From: an uncultured Photobacterium sp.
GTDB lineage: Bacteria; Pseudomonadota; Gammaproteobacteria; Enterobacterales; Vibrionaceae
Direction of reading: 5' to 3'
NCBI GenBank assembly: GCA_947039005.1
Contig: CAMQXY010000021.1
Location: forward strand, 1-37,153
Length of the DNA stretch: 37,153 nucleotides
Shown: positions 25,378 to 34,899 of the stretch, piece after piece
Layout of the letters: each line of letters starts with the position of its first letter
Numbering within the stretch: position 1 is the first letter of the stretch
Program-made: the position numbers and the translations under genes
Notes under the pieces: model-generated
Database searches by the model: none
What the model was told of the DNA's origin: nothing
What the model saw: the letters and a program-made list of their open reading frames with translations, nothing else

Positions 25378-25922
25378 TTTTGCTCCTCAAGGTAACGTAG
25401 GTGACTGACATTTTCGCTGTCTAACATATTGTTGCTGCGACGACATTCAGGGCAGGTTTCGATTTGCTTACGACGTTCTTGAAGTTGTTCACCCGTTACG
25501 CCACTGTGCTCAAGGGTATCGATAACATATTCAAGTAACTTACGCGCCACAAATGGACGCTCACATTGACGACAATTGGCTAAAGTAAAGACCGCTTCAT
25601 CATAAAGATCGGCTTTACTGGTCACGGCTAACTCAAAATTCTGAGTCAGTTTAATCGCATGAGTTGGACACACTTCTTCACAACGACCACAGAAAATACA
25701 ACGTGCAGTTGATAGTTCCCAACGGCGAGTGCCCGCTTTAGTATCGGTTTCCATGATCAAGGCATTAGCAGGACAAGCACGCGTACATGCACCGCAAGAT
25801 AAACACTGATCAGCATCAAGTTCTGGTTTACCACGAAAATCTTCATTCACTTCCATCGGAGCAAAAGGATATTTAGTGGTAACTGATCCTGTTTTTATTA
25901 CCGTTTTTAATAACTTAAACAC
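25374..25922 (-). CDS. hycF: HycF, 4Fe-4S subunit of hydrogenase 3
   Basis: HycF is a NuoI-like ferredoxin subunit of 182 residues that links HycB to HycG. Two classical [4Fe-4S] motifs are seen: [13 protein letters not shown] near residue 40 and [13 protein letters not shown] near 76. A later group, CRQCERPF and CPECRR, resembles the zinc or Fe-S site seen in the E. coli protein. The start is GTG (MFKLLK), preceded by a strong AGGAGG. An ATG two bases upstream is out of frame. It starts eight bases after hycE. Confidence 0.95.
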   Translation of the reverse strand: MFKLLKTVIKTGSVTTKYPFAPMEVNEDFRGKPELDADQCLSCGACTRACPANALIMETDTKAGTRRWELSTARCIFCGRCEEVCPTHAIKLTQNFELAVTSKADLYDEAVFTLANCRQCERPFVARKLLEYVIDTLEHSGVTGEQLQERRKQIETCPECRRSNNMLDSENVSHLRYLEEQK

Positions 25923-25930
25923 ATGACCTC

Positions 25931-27685
25931 CTAAAGCTTGAATGGCGAATTCTTGCGGTCAATGCTGTATTGCTCAATCGCTTTATAAGGAACGGTTTTA
26001 CTGCGCTGTTTCTTAGTATCGACAATCGTTACACGGTCAGTACATGAGTAACAAGGATCTAAGCTACCAATAATTAACGGTGCATCAGCAACAGTGTTAC
26101 CTCGTAACATATAACGCAATGTTGGCCAGTTAGCGTATGTAGCCGCACGACAACGCCAGCGGAATAACTTCTGGTTATCGCCAGTCATACTCCAGTGAAC
26201 GTTTTCACCACGAGGGGCTTCAGTAAAGCCAAGTGCAAACTTGTTCGGTTTATAATCAAACCCTTCGGTTAGAATCGCACCCGGTGGCAAGTGATCAAGA
26301 CCGTATTCAATCACATTTAAAGATTCAAATACTTCACGTACACGTACCATCACACGTGAGAATACATCGCCATTTTCCATCACTTGAATATCAATCGGCA
26401 CACTGCCGTATGACTCTAATGATTGACCATGCACAGTACGTACATCGCGGTTAAAACCACTCGCACGAATCAATGGACCTACAGGGCTGTAATCACGAGC
26501 GATTTGCTTGGTTAAAATACCTACGCCTTCAGTACGGCTACCAATATTAGGCGTTGAAAGTAAAACATCCACCAGCTCAGAGAACTTCTGACGCACTTCT
26601 TTCACCATCGCAATACCTTGTACGCGCTGCTGTTTTAGAAAATCGCGACGTACACCACCGATAAGGTTCATGCCGTATGTTTTACGCGCACCCGTTAGTA
26701 GTTCAGCCAATTCCATGGTCTTTTCACGAACACGGAAAAATTGCATAAAGCCAGAGTCAAAACCAACAAAGTGACTTGATAGACCAATGTTTAATAAGTG
26801 GCTGTGTAGACGTTCAACTTCAAGCAATACAGTACGGATCATCTTGGCGCGGAATGGCACATCAACCGATAATGCATTTTCGATAGTATTGCTGTAACCG
26901 ACACTATGCGTAAAACCACAAATACCACATACACGGTCAGTTAACTGTGCCACTTCATGGTAACCCATGCGTGTTTCAGCTAATTTTTCCATGCCACGGT
27001 GAACATAGAACATACGGTAATCGGCATCAACAATGTCTTCACCATCAACGAACAAACGGAAGTGACCCGGTTCATCAGAGGTAATATGCAACGGACCTAC
27101 AGGTACGATACGGTTGCTATCATCACCTAGCTGGTTATCAAACTGGTAAGTTTCTGTTTCAGTGGTTGGTTGTGGACGCTGACGGTAATCCATCGCATCT
27201 TTACGTAATGGGTGTAGGTTTTCAGGCCAATCATCCGGCAGTACTAAACGACGCTCATCGGGTAAACCTACAGGACGTAAACCGTACATATCACGGATTT
27301 CACGCTCGCCCCATACCGCAGCAGGAATAGTTGGCGTAATAGAGATAAACTCTTGGCTATTAGCATCAACCAATACTTTTACCGTTACCCAGCTTTTCAC
27401 TTCACCTTCCATAGAAAGCGCATGATAAACCGCAAAATGACCGTTTAAAGTACGTTCATCGTTACCAAACGTAACCGTTAACCAGCCACCTTGATCGTAA
27501 TAAAGCCATTTCATCACTTCAACTAACGACGTCATTTTAACCGTGATAGTCACTTGGTTTTCTGTTTGCCACTCTTCATCAATAATCGCGGATGGAAAGA
27601 AATGATTCACACCATCGACATAGTTTTTACCAATACGACCCGCTTGTGGCTGCGAGTGAAATTGTTGAGATGTATTGTTTGTCAT
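25931..27685 (-). CDS. hycE: HycE, large NiFe subunit of hydrogenase 3
   Basis: HycE carries the H2-producing NiFe centre. The protein has 584 residues (E. coli 569). The first 170 residues are the NuoC-like domain and the rest is NuoD-like. Nickel ligands lie in RVCGICGFTHS near residue 245 and in DPCYSCTDR near 543-551. By comparison with E. coli the HycI cut should follow Arg551, removing a 33-residue tail that begins VTIVDTKKQR and ends in NSPFKL. The gene lies nine bases after hycD. No selenocysteine codon is present in it. Confidence 0.97.
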   Translation of the reverse strand: MTNNTSQQFHSQPQAGRIGKNYVDGVNHFFPSAIIDEEWQTENQVTITVKMTSLVEVMKWLYYDQGGWLTVTFGNDERTLNGHFAVYHALSMEGEVKSWVTVKVLVDANSQEFISITPTIPAAVWGEREIRDMYGLRPVGLPDERRLVLPDDWPENLHPLRKDAMDYRQRPQPTTETETYQFDNQLGDDSNRIVPVGPLHITSDEPGHFRLFVDGEDIVDADYRMFYVHRGMEKLAETRMGYHEVAQLTDRVCGICGFTHSVGYSNTIENALSVDVPFRAKMIRTVLLEVERLHSHLLNIGLSSHFVGFDSGFMQFFRVREKTMELAELLTGARKTYGMNLIGGVRRDFLKQQRVQGIAMVKEVRQKFSELVDVLLSTPNIGSRTEGVGILTKQIARDYSPVGPLIRASGFNRDVRTVHGQSLESYGSVPIDIQVMENGDVFSRVMVRVREVFESLNVIEYGLDHLPPGAILTEGFDYKPNKFALGFTEAPRGENVHWSMTGDNQKLFRWRCRAATYANWPTLRYMLRGNTVADAPLIIGSLDPCYSCTDRVTIVDTKKQRSKTVPYKAIEQYSIDRKNSPFKL

Positions 27686-27694
27686 ATCTATTAC

Positions 27695-28648
27695 TTACCA
27701 ACCAAAAATTAAAAAAATCAGTGCCAATACAGCCACCAAAAAAGCAGGGAAAATCGTGCGATGGATCTGAGTAAAACGTACACGCGCCATGGTGTTTTCA
27801 ACTAAACCTGCAATCAAGAACACCACAAACAATTTGATCAACAAAATAAGCGTTGCTGAAAATAAGCCGCCAAAACTCAAGCTACTTGCTTTACCCCAAG
27901 GAATGAAAATCGCAAGAAATAGCTGTGCAACAACAAGCTGTTTTAAACCTAAACCAAGTTTAACCATTGCCAATGCAGAGCCTGAATACTCTGTCACTGG
28001 ACCTTCTTGTAGCTCTTGCTCTGCTTCTGCGCTATCAAACGGCACTTTGCCCATTTCGATAAACAGCGCAAACGCACACACAATACCTGCAAGAATAACG
28101 GTTAATGGATGCTGCCAATGATTATTGGCTAACGCATGGCTGATATAACCTAAGTCAGTGGTACCGACACTTAACGCAACCACCACAATCGCAAGGATTA
28201 ATACTGGTTCAACTAAAATACCTAGCGTTAATTCACGGCTACTACCGATACCTGCAAACATGCTGTTTGAATCAATACCTGATAATGCGAAGAAAAAACG
28301 GAAAATCGCTAACAAGTAAATATCGGTAATAATGTCACCCGAAATTGGAAACGGTGACACTTGTGTAACAGTTGGTAACGCCATACCAATTAATAGCATC
28401 GTTACTACAAGTACCCACGGCATGATCCAGAAAATAAATCCGGAGTTAGCAGGAGCCACTGATTGACGACGTAATAATTTGGCAATATCACGGTAATCTT
28501 GTAAGACACCCGGCCCTTGGCGCGAATGGATTTTAGCGCGAATAACGCGAGAGAAACCTGTCGCAAGTGGCGCTAACATCAACATTAAAATGGCTTGGAC
28601 AATCGCTAATACAATCCAACCCGCAGTTGGCATTTCAAGTGGGGACAT
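27695..28648 (-). CDS. hycD: HycD, membrane anchor subunit of hydrogenase 3
   Basis: HycD is a NuoH-like membrane protein of 317 residues with about eight helices. The motifs SRQGPGVLQDYRDIAKLL near residue 42 and EMGKVPFDSAEAEQELQEGPVTEYSG near 200 are the NuoH/HycD signatures; the acidic loop faces the cytoplasm and the soluble arm. It anchors HycE/HycG to the membrane and may take part in proton handling. Its ATG shares one base with the hycC stop (TAATG). Confidence 0.95.
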   Translation of the reverse strand: MSPLEMPTAGWIVLAIVQAILMLMLAPLATGFSRVIRAKIHSRQGPGVLQDYRDIAKLLRRQSVAPANSGFIFWIMPWVLVVTMLLIGMALPTVTQVSPFPISGDIITDIYLLAIFRFFFALSGIDSNSMFAGIGSSRELTLGILVEPVLILAIVVVALSVGTTDLGYISHALANNHWQHPLTVILAGIVCAFALFIEMGKVPFDSAEAEQELQEGPVTEYSGSALAMVKLGLGLKQLVVAQLFLAIFIPWGKASSLSFGGLFSATLILLIKLFVVFLIAGLVENTMARVRFTQIHRTIFPAFLVAVLALIFLIFGW

Positions 28649-30579
28649 TAGAGACTAACTCCTGAAATGAGAGGAACGAACAACACCACAACCACCACGG
28701 CAATAATGCAGAATCGGCACACTTTACGACTATCCAGTGTTGGATTTTCGCCACCATTACTTAAGTAAGGCAGTACAAAACGCTCAGTAAATGACGTTTG
28801 GCGGTTGTTATAAATAAAACCAAACATATTACGCATCGGGCGAGTAATACTTGCCGCAGAAACTGTCATACGTTGTTCGTATTGGTAACCACACGCCCAA
28901 GGATCACCTTGATGACGACGCGCAAGACGACGGTGACGGAATGCATAAAGTAACGCGGCAGGCACTAACGTTAATAGCGCAAGTGCAATCGCAATCACGG
29001 GGGTAGAAAGGATAGCTTGATCAGCAACCGCAGGGTAAACCGTTAAACCATTCGCAACCGTTACGGGTGCCATGTTCAACATTGACGATGCAATTGATGA
29101 AAAGTACGGTGCGATCCACGGTGCACAAACACCTAATACCACACACAATACCGCTAACGATGTTGTCGCGGTGATCATCGCAGGACCCACTTCACGGGTA
29201 TTCGCTGCTTGCTCTGTTTTAGGCGCACCAGTAAAACAAATACCATACACTTTCACAAAACACATACACGCTAACGCACCCGTAAAGGCAAGCATTACCA
29301 TACCAAATGGACCAAACACTAAGTTAGCAACCGTACCGACTTTACCCATGCTAAATAGCGACTGGTAAATAAACCATTCAGACACGAAGCCATTTAATGG
29401 TGGTAAGGCACAAATCGCCAACGTACCAATCAAAAATGCAGCCGCTGTTTTAGGCATCGTTTTTGCTAAACCGCCCATATCATCCATTTCTTTGGTATGC
29501 ATACGGAATACGATTGAACCAGAGCCTAAACATAATAGACCTTTGAACACCGCGTGGTTTAACAAATGGTATAAGCCACCTAAAAGACCAAGCAATGCCA
29601 ATACTGGGTGATGAGATGCGATACCAATCATGCTCACGCCAACACCGATTAAGATGATGCCGATATTTTCAATGGTATGGTATGCCAATAATCGTTTGAT
29701 ATCGTGTTCTGCCAACGCATACATTACGCCAAGCACAGAAGACACCGCACCAAAGATTAGAACAAGGAAACCCCACCATAATTGGGTTGCACCAAGGAAT
29801 AAAATCGCAAACTTCAAAATACCGTAAATGCCAATTTTTACCATGACACACGAAATTAAGGTTGAGCAATATGACGGTGCTAGCGGATACGCTTTCGGTA
29901 ACCAGCCATGTAAACCAATACCTGCTGCTTTAATACCAAAACCAACCAATGCCAGTAAGAATACCAACGATGCGGTTGCACCAGTAACAGGATTATGCAT
30001 GATGGCACTGAATTGATAGCTGTCAGCATGAGAGGCAACAATCATAAATGCCACCACAACCAATAGGCTCGCGGCATGATCAGCAATAAAATATTGCAAA
30101 CCCGCTTTTTTACTTGTAACGCTACCATCACTGATAACAATCAGCCAAGAAGCCAGTGAAATGATCTCCATAAAGATAATAAAGACCATTACATTGGCTG
30201 ACACCACAAGGGCTGTCATCGCTGCAGCAAAAATATTGAAAAGTACATTAACCTTCCAACCGCCTTTGCCATAGTACTCTTCAAGGTAGTTAATTGAATA
30301 AACAGACGCTGCCATGGTGACCACAGAAATAACCACCACCATCAGTGCTGATAACATATCCATGCTAAACCAATGCCCGATTGCGGCAGTGGCATCGGCA
30401 GTATCATAACCTGTCGCTATAGTGCTAACCCCGGCAATGATGCCAAACAGACCACCAAACGCACTGATCACACCCGCAAGGCGTAAACTTTCTTGCTCAT
30501 GTTTACGCCCTTGATACGATAAAATCGCAGCCACGGCATAACTGATTAAAGCAAAACAAACTAAAACTAATGGGCTCAT
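28648..30579 (-). CDS. hycC: HycC, antiporter-like membrane subunit of hydrogenase 3
   Basis: HycC is related to NuoL/NuoM and Mrp antiporter subunits and has about 14 to 16 membrane helices. I start it at MSPLVLVCF, whose ATG overlaps the hycB stop (ATGA), giving 643 residues (E. coli 608). The frame is open further upstream inside hycB. Conserved features are GIKAAGIGLHGWLPKAYPLAPS, with the helix 7 lysine region, and HTIENIGIILIGVG with LLNHAVFKGLLCLGSG in helices 10-12. No other antiporter-like subunit is present, so this is the Hyc (FHL-1) form, not the larger Hyf form. Confidence 0.95.
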   Translation of the reverse strand: MSPLVLVCFALISYAVAAILSYQGRKHEQESLRLAGVISAFGGLFGIIAGVSTIATGYDTADATAAIGHWFSMDMLSALMVVVISVVTMAASVYSINYLEEYYGKGGWKVNVLFNIFAAAMTALVVSANVMVFIIFMEIISLASWLIVISDGSVTSKKAGLQYFIADHAASLLVVVAFMIVASHADSYQFSAIMHNPVTGATASLVFLLALVGFGIKAAGIGLHGWLPKAYPLAPSYCSTLISCVMVKIGIYGILKFAILFLGATQLWWGFLVLIFGAVSSVLGVMYALAEHDIKRLLAYHTIENIGIILIGVGVSMIGIASHHPVLALLGLLGGLYHLLNHAVFKGLLCLGSGSIVFRMHTKEMDDMGGLAKTMPKTAAAFLIGTLAICALPPLNGFVSEWFIYQSLFSMGKVGTVANLVFGPFGMVMLAFTGALACMCFVKVYGICFTGAPKTEQAANTREVGPAMITATTSLAVLCVVLGVCAPWIAPYFSSIASSMLNMAPVTVANGLTVYPAVADQAILSTPVIAIALALLTLVPAALLYAFRHRRLARRHQGDPWACGYQYEQRMTVSAASITRPMRNMFGFIYNNRQTSFTERFVLPYLSNGGENPTLDSRKVCRFCIIAVVVVVLFVPLISGVSL

Positions 30580-31190
30580 CGTGTTACTGCTCCACCTTTG
30601 GCTGACGCTGCACTGTCGGCTGCACACTCACGTTTAATATCACGTGCTTTAGCGATATTTGCTGCATCAATTAGCACTATCGCTTGTGTTGGGCACACTT
30701 CAGCACAAGCTGGTCCTTGTTCTCGGAAACCACACAAATCACATTTAACCGCAATGCTCTTTACTCCAGGTTCCCAAGCAAGAATATCTTGACCAAATGT
30801 GCTTGGAATTGAAGTCGAAGGGTTACTTGAACGAATGGTTGAAGGAATATAGGTATCGTAACTATTTGCCATCGCAATAGGTCGACTACCATCAAAAGCG
30901 ATTGCACCAAAAGGACAAGCAACAGCACATAACGTACAACCGACACATAATGTTTCATTAAGCATGACGCGATCTTGTTGCTTGGTGATCGCTTGCACTG
31001 GACATACTGTGGCACAAGGTGCATCTTCACAATGACGACACATCACAGGCGCTGTGGCATCATCTAATTTAACCACGGTTAGGCGGGGATGGCTTTGCAG
31101 TCCTTGTTGTTTATGTACTGTCGAACATGCTGCCATGCAGGTGCCGCAACCAATACACTTCTCAGGATCTGCAATTACAAAGCTTTTCAT
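30576..31190 (-). CDS. hycB: HycB, 4Fe-4S electron carrier of formate hydrogenlyase
   Basis: HycB is a ferredoxin-like protein of 204 residues (E. coli 203) that connects FdhF to HycF. Four [4Fe-4S] motifs are seen: CIGCGTCMAACS near 13, CRHCEDAPCATVCP near 53, CVGCTLCAVACP near 83 and CDLCGFREQGPACAEVCP near 150. A Ser/Thr-rich insert separates the third and fourth. It is the first gene of the hyc operon. The repressor gene hycA, which precedes hycB in E. coli, is absent. A sigma-54 promoter lies about 35 bp upstream. Confidence 0.94.
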   Translation of the reverse strand: MKSFVIADPEKCIGCGTCMAACSTVHKQQGLQSHPRLTVVKLDDATAPVMCRHCEDAPCATVCPVQAITKQQDRVMLNETLCVGCTLCAVACPFGAIAFDGSRPIAMANSYDTYIPSTIRSSNPSTSIPSTFGQDILAWEPGVKSIAVKCDLCGFREQGPACAEVCPTQAIVLIDAANIAKARDIKRECAADSAASAKGGAVTR

Positions 31191-31224
31191 TGTCTACCTA
31201 GTCAATCGCAAAAAAAACTATTAA

Positions 31225-31240
31225 AGCAAGAAATATGCCA
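31225..31240 (-). promoter_or_regulatory. Sigma-54 promoter of hycBCDEFGHI
   Basis: TGGCATATTTCTTGC on the minus strand has GG-N10-GC spacing and a perfect TTGC -12 element. The predicted start is near 31214, leaving a leader of about 24 nt before the hycB ATG. Confidence 0.88.
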
Positions 31241-31269
31241 CATAGGTATTATCAGTATATACAATTAAA

Positions 31270-31282
31270 TATCAATAAGTTA
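31270..31282. promoter_or_regulatory. IHF-type site between hyc enhancer and promoter
   Basis: TATCAATAAGTTA fits WATCAA-N4-TTR exactly. It lies between the sigma-54 promoter and the upstream boxes, where a bend would bring the activator to the polymerase. The motif is loose, so chance matches occur in AT-rich DNA. Confidence 0.55.
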
Positions 31283-31332
31283 AAAACCGATACTAGTAAA
31301 ATAATACTTTCCACAATAAAAATACCGACATC

Positions 31333-31394
31333 AAAGTGTCGTCATCTTCAATCTCGACAGTTAATGTCGACACCTTTCGTCACTTACTGTCGAA
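31333..31394 (-). promoter_or_regulatory. Probable FhlA enhancer of the hyc operon
   Basis: On the minus strand TGACGAAAGGTGTCGA at 31367-31382 is the same composite motif found before hydN. It is joined by further TGTCGA and TGACGA half-sites. Its near edge is 141 bp upstream of the -12 GC, against 140 bp at hydN. FhlA binding is inferred. Confidence 0.7.
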
Positions 31395-31444
31395 TCGATG
31401 CCTAACAATGTGCGTTTTTTTAGTGTCTCGCCGCGATGATATAA

Positions 31445-31489
31445 AAAAACGCCCCTTACTTATTGTTGTGTTAAGTAAGGGGCGTTTTT
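31445..31489 (-). terminator. Strong terminator after selB
   Basis: AAAAACGCCCCTTACTTA pairs perfectly over 18 bp with TAAGTAAGGGGCGTTTTT around a 9-base loop, with T and A tracts on both sides. It separates the sel transcript from the hyc regulatory region. Confidence 0.92.
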
Positions 31490-31526
31490 CAATTTCAATG
31501 GGTATCGAATGTTATGTTACATGCCT

Positions 31527-33377
31527 TTATTGCCATGCTTTTAGGATAATACGCTCATCATCATCACGTTTAACCCAACCGTCTTTTTCCATACGATTCG
31601 CTAATGGAATCGAATATTTACGGCTTAATTCGGTACGATCTTTAATATCAGTCATAGTAATACGATCATGCGGTTGGTGATCAGCAATCACGGCTTTCAC
31701 AAGATCTAAATACACCCCCATATCAAAATAGATATTTTCATCAAGCGCAGTAATGTATTTTTGATGGCTTAATTGACGTAACCACTTTTTACCACCAGCA
31801 ATTTTGACTTTATTTAACTCAAGCCCTGCTTTGCCAAACTGACGAATTTGATGCAATATATCAAGCGCATCTTGGGGTAAATCATCTTCGTTATCACCTT
31901 GCCCAACACACCATTTACCGTAACTTAAATGCACTTTCTGTTGTTGCTTCAAACGCTGCATAATCAGTTCAATTACAGCATCATTGATCCGTAATCGACT
32001 GCATAACTCAGCAGAAGCCATTGAGATCCCCGCACCGAGTAATGTTTCAAGCTGTTGCGATATATCCGCTAGCCATTGATTATCAAAACAAAATGGCGCA
32101 ATGAAGGTTTGTTGTTCAGTGGGTTTAAAATCAGCCTCATGGCATTCAAAATAACCTTGCAAAACAAGTAACATTTGTCGTTGGGATTGTGGCTGTAATT
32201 GTTGAGGTAAATTATTGAGTACATTGTATAAACGGCGTTTTTGATAACCAAAAATATAATCAGTCCACACCACTTCTGCGCCATGTTGTAAACCACTCCC
32301 CCCTTTTTGGATCATCGCTAATCGTTGTCCAAATAATAACGGCATTGGTTTATCAAACACTAATCGCGCCAACTCAGTATTGGGAATGTAGCTCAAACGT
32401 GCTGTACCGTGCCACGTTCCCATCGCCACTTCCACTTGGCGTTGTTTTTTAACTTTTAACTTTATCGCCGTTTTGGTTAATCGCACAATACACTGATCAC
32501 GCAAGGTAATCTGTTGATTAATACCAGTGATCAACTGCCCTCTGCCGATATCTTTACGACCCACACCTTTAACATTTACCGCCACACGGCATGTTGCTGA
32601 AACTGACGTTAATTGCTGGTGATAAGCCTGAATCGATCGCACCGTACCAATAAGATTTGATGGATGACAACGTACTTTATCGCCAATCGCTAATTGCCCT
32701 TGTGCGAGTGTGCCTGTTAGCACCGTACCTATTCCGTTAACAACAAACACCCGATCAATATACATCAGAGGATCTGTCGCTTGTTCAACCACTGAATTAT
32801 CATCACTGTTTGCTGGAGCAACGATTTTATGGCGTGCAATGTTAACCTGTACGGTTTCAATTAAAAGCTGGCGTAATGCTTCAATGTTATCTTTTTTCAA
32901 TGCAGAAACAGTGACGATTTCAGGTAATAAACCGCTACGTTCCATCACTTGTTCTAAGACTTGATCTTCTATTTCCGCTAATTGCTCCGCGCTGACTTTA
33001 TCGCGCTTATTGATACAAACAACAATATCTTCAATCCCCATTGCATGCGCAACGTCAAGATGTGAAGTCGTCATTGGCATCCAGCCTTCATCGGCGGCAA
33101 CCACTAATAACAACACGTTAAGATGCCACACACCCGCGACCATATTACGTAAATAACGCTCATGCCCGGGAACATCAACTACCCCGATAGTATTACCATC
33201 ATCATCTTGAAAATGCGCAAAGCCTAAATCTTGGGTCATGCCTAATTGCTGCTCATGAGGACGCGCGGTGATCATGCCCGTCAATGCTTCAATTAATGCG
33301 GTTTTACCATGATCGACATGACCAGCAAGACCAACCACAGCTTGATATTGTTTTTTATGCGTTGATATCGCCACCAT
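31527..33377 (-). CDS. selB: SelB, selenocysteine-specific elongation factor
   Basis: SelB binds GTP, Sec-tRNA-Sec and the SECIS hairpin and delivers selenocysteine to the ribosome at UGA. The protein has 616 residues (E. coli 614). The G domain has GHVDHGKTALIEALTG at 19-34, DVPGHERYLRNMVAG near 68 and NKRDKV near 122. A beta-barrel domain and C-terminal winged helices, ending with DRTELSRKYSIPLANRMEKDGWVKR, bind the mRNA. The first 12 residues extend beyond the E. coli start. Its ATG shares a base with the selA stop, so the two are translationally coupled. Confidence 0.97.
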   Translation of the reverse strand: MVAISTHKKQYQAVVGLAGHVDHGKTALIEALTGMITARPHEQQLGMTQDLGFAHFQDDDGNTIGVVDVPGHERYLRNMVAGVWHLNVLLLVVAADEGWMPMTTSHLDVAHAMGIEDIVVCINKRDKVSAEQLAEIEDQVLEQVMERSGLLPEIVTVSALKKDNIEALRQLLIETVQVNIARHKIVAPANSDDNSVVEQATDPLMYIDRVFVVNGIGTVLTGTLAQGQLAIGDKVRCHPSNLIGTVRSIQAYHQQLTSVSATCRVAVNVKGVGRKDIGRGQLITGINQQITLRDQCIVRLTKTAIKLKVKKQRQVEVAMGTWHGTARLSYIPNTELARLVFDKPMPLLFGQRLAMIQKGGSGLQHGAEVVWTDYIFGYQKRRLYNVLNNLPQQLQPQSQRQMLLVLQGYFECHEADFKPTEQQTFIAPFCFDNQWLADISQQLETLLGAGISMASAELCSRLRINDAVIELIMQRLKQQQKVHLSYGKWCVGQGDNEDDLPQDALDILHQIRQFGKAGLELNKVKIAGGKKWLRQLSHQKYITALDENIYFDMGVYLDLVKAVIADHQPHDRITMTDIKDRTELSRKYSIPLANRMEKDGWVKRDDDERIILKAWQ

Positions 33378-34837
33378 TATTTAGCCTCAGTATTAATATA
33401 AGATTGAATATAATCGTCAAGCTGAACAATAAATACAGCATGATCACTGTCTAATAAGGTCGCGACATTTAATAGCAGTTGGTTACTATTAACATAACCA
33501 ATAATCGGGGTCGGTAACTCACGTAGCGCATCTAAATGCAGTTGTGCTTTACCTGGTAAAGTAAGTTTTAGACCATAACAAGGATAGGTTTCACTAGGAA
33601 TTGCGCCACCACCGACTTGCATCACCAGAGGAACAGCTTGAACATAAGGTTGCCAACGTTGCGCCCATTGTTGGGCTAACGTTTGGCTGATCTTGGCACG
33701 ATCTAACGCTTGTTGCGCCACACCAAAACCAGCAGGATCACGGTTTAGTTTCTGAACTAATAATTGCTCAAGCATTGATAAGACAATTCGCCCCGGACGG
33801 AAAGTACGCATCATCGGATTTTTGGCTAATCGCTGACAAAGATTTGGGCAACCCGCAATGATACCGGCTTGTGGTCCACCGATAATTTTATCGCCAGAAA
33901 AACACACTAAATCAGCACCCATCTGCAAATAACGCGGTAATGACACTTCACTTTGCGCATATTGTTCAGACGATAAACCCGAACCTTGATCGATCACTAA
34001 TGAAACATGCTCAGGTAAACGTTCCGCCACATCTTGAATATCTGGCGACTCAGTAAACCCCTGCATGGAGAAATTAGACTGATGCACCATTAATACCATC
34101 GCGGTATTTTCAGTGATCGCATTAATATAGTCATCACTGGTAGTGATATTGGTGGTGCCCACTTCAACAAGTTTGCACCCAGAAAGCGCTAAAATATCAG
34201 GAATACGAAAACCGCCGCCAATTTGAACTTGCTCACCGCGTGACACAATGACTTCTTTACCCGCCGCTAAAGCATGTAACACTAAATACACTGACGCGGC
34301 ATTATTGTTCACGACCACACAATCTTCAGCGCCAATCCAGCTCTGGATCAAGGTTGGTAATAAACCGTTACGATCACCACGCTTACCATCACTTAATTTC
34401 AATTCAAGATTGTTATAGCCAACGTTCACGGCTTTAACACTGTCCCAAATTTGCTCATCAATTGGCGAACGACCAAGGTTGGTATGCACTGCAATCCCAG
34501 TTGCATTAATCACCCGTTGCTGGCGACGGCGGTACAATTGACGACAACTATCAAGCACTAATGCCATCACATCAAGATGATTAACACCTTGAGTTTTAAA
34601 ATCAGGATGCTGACGAATAGACGCAAAAAGTTGACGCAGAGTATTTGTTACGACAGGTCGACTTAATAAGCGCACGTAATCGGCTAAATCTGAATGTTGA
34701 AGTAGTTGCTCAATCTGGGGTAAACGATAATTGATTATTGTTTTTTTTGATGACAAAAGTGATGAAGATGGTAGTTCTGAAGAGGTTATCGTGGTCACGG
34801 TAAGTTCCTTGGCTGAATTGCAGACAACAGCACTCAT
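33377..34837 (-). CDS. selA: SelA, selenocysteine synthase
   Basis: SelA is a PLP enzyme that converts Ser-tRNA-Sec to Sec-tRNA-Sec with selenophosphate. The protein has 486 residues (E. coli 463). NATGIAVHTNLGRSP near 111, ELKLSDGKRGDRN near 145 and FSGDKIIGGPQAG, with the PLP lysine at about residue 317, are all present. The first 30 residues are a Ser/Thr-rich extension not expected in SelA, yet no later in-frame ATG precedes the core. AAGG lies before the ATG. It sits 62 bp after selC on the same strand. Confidence 0.97.
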   Translation of the reverse strand: MSAVVCNSAKELTVTTITSSELPSSSLLSSKKTIINYRLPQIEQLLQHSDLADYVRLLSRPVVTNTLRQLFASIRQHPDFKTQGVNHLDVMALVLDSCRQLYRRRQQRVINATGIAVHTNLGRSPIDEQIWDSVKAVNVGYNNLELKLSDGKRGDRNGLLPTLIQSWIGAEDCVVVNNNAASVYLVLHALAAGKEVIVSRGEQVQIGGGFRIPDILALSGCKLVEVGTTNITTSDDYINAITENTAMVLMVHQSNFSMQGFTESPDIQDVAERLPEHVSLVIDQGSGLSSEQYAQSEVSLPRYLQMGADLVCFSGDKIIGGPQAGIIAGCPNLCQRLAKNPMMRTFRPGRIVLSMLEQLLVQKLNRDPAGFGVAQQALDRAKISQTLAQQWAQRWQPYVQAVPLVMQVGGGAIPSETYPCYGLKLTLPGKAQLHLDALRELPTPIIGYVNSNQLLLNVATLLDSDHAVFIVQLDDYIQSYINTEAK

Positions 34838-34899
34838 ACTGTAACCTTAACAAAGGAAAAGTAATGAGTGGCAGAGGAACCATTTAAACGCGCGAAAAA

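Noticed and set aside
30580-30627. Longer hycC with a start inside hycB
   Set aside because: The ATG at 30579 overlaps the hycB stop as ATGA and gives the usual start of the family; the longer form has no binding site and unusual residues.
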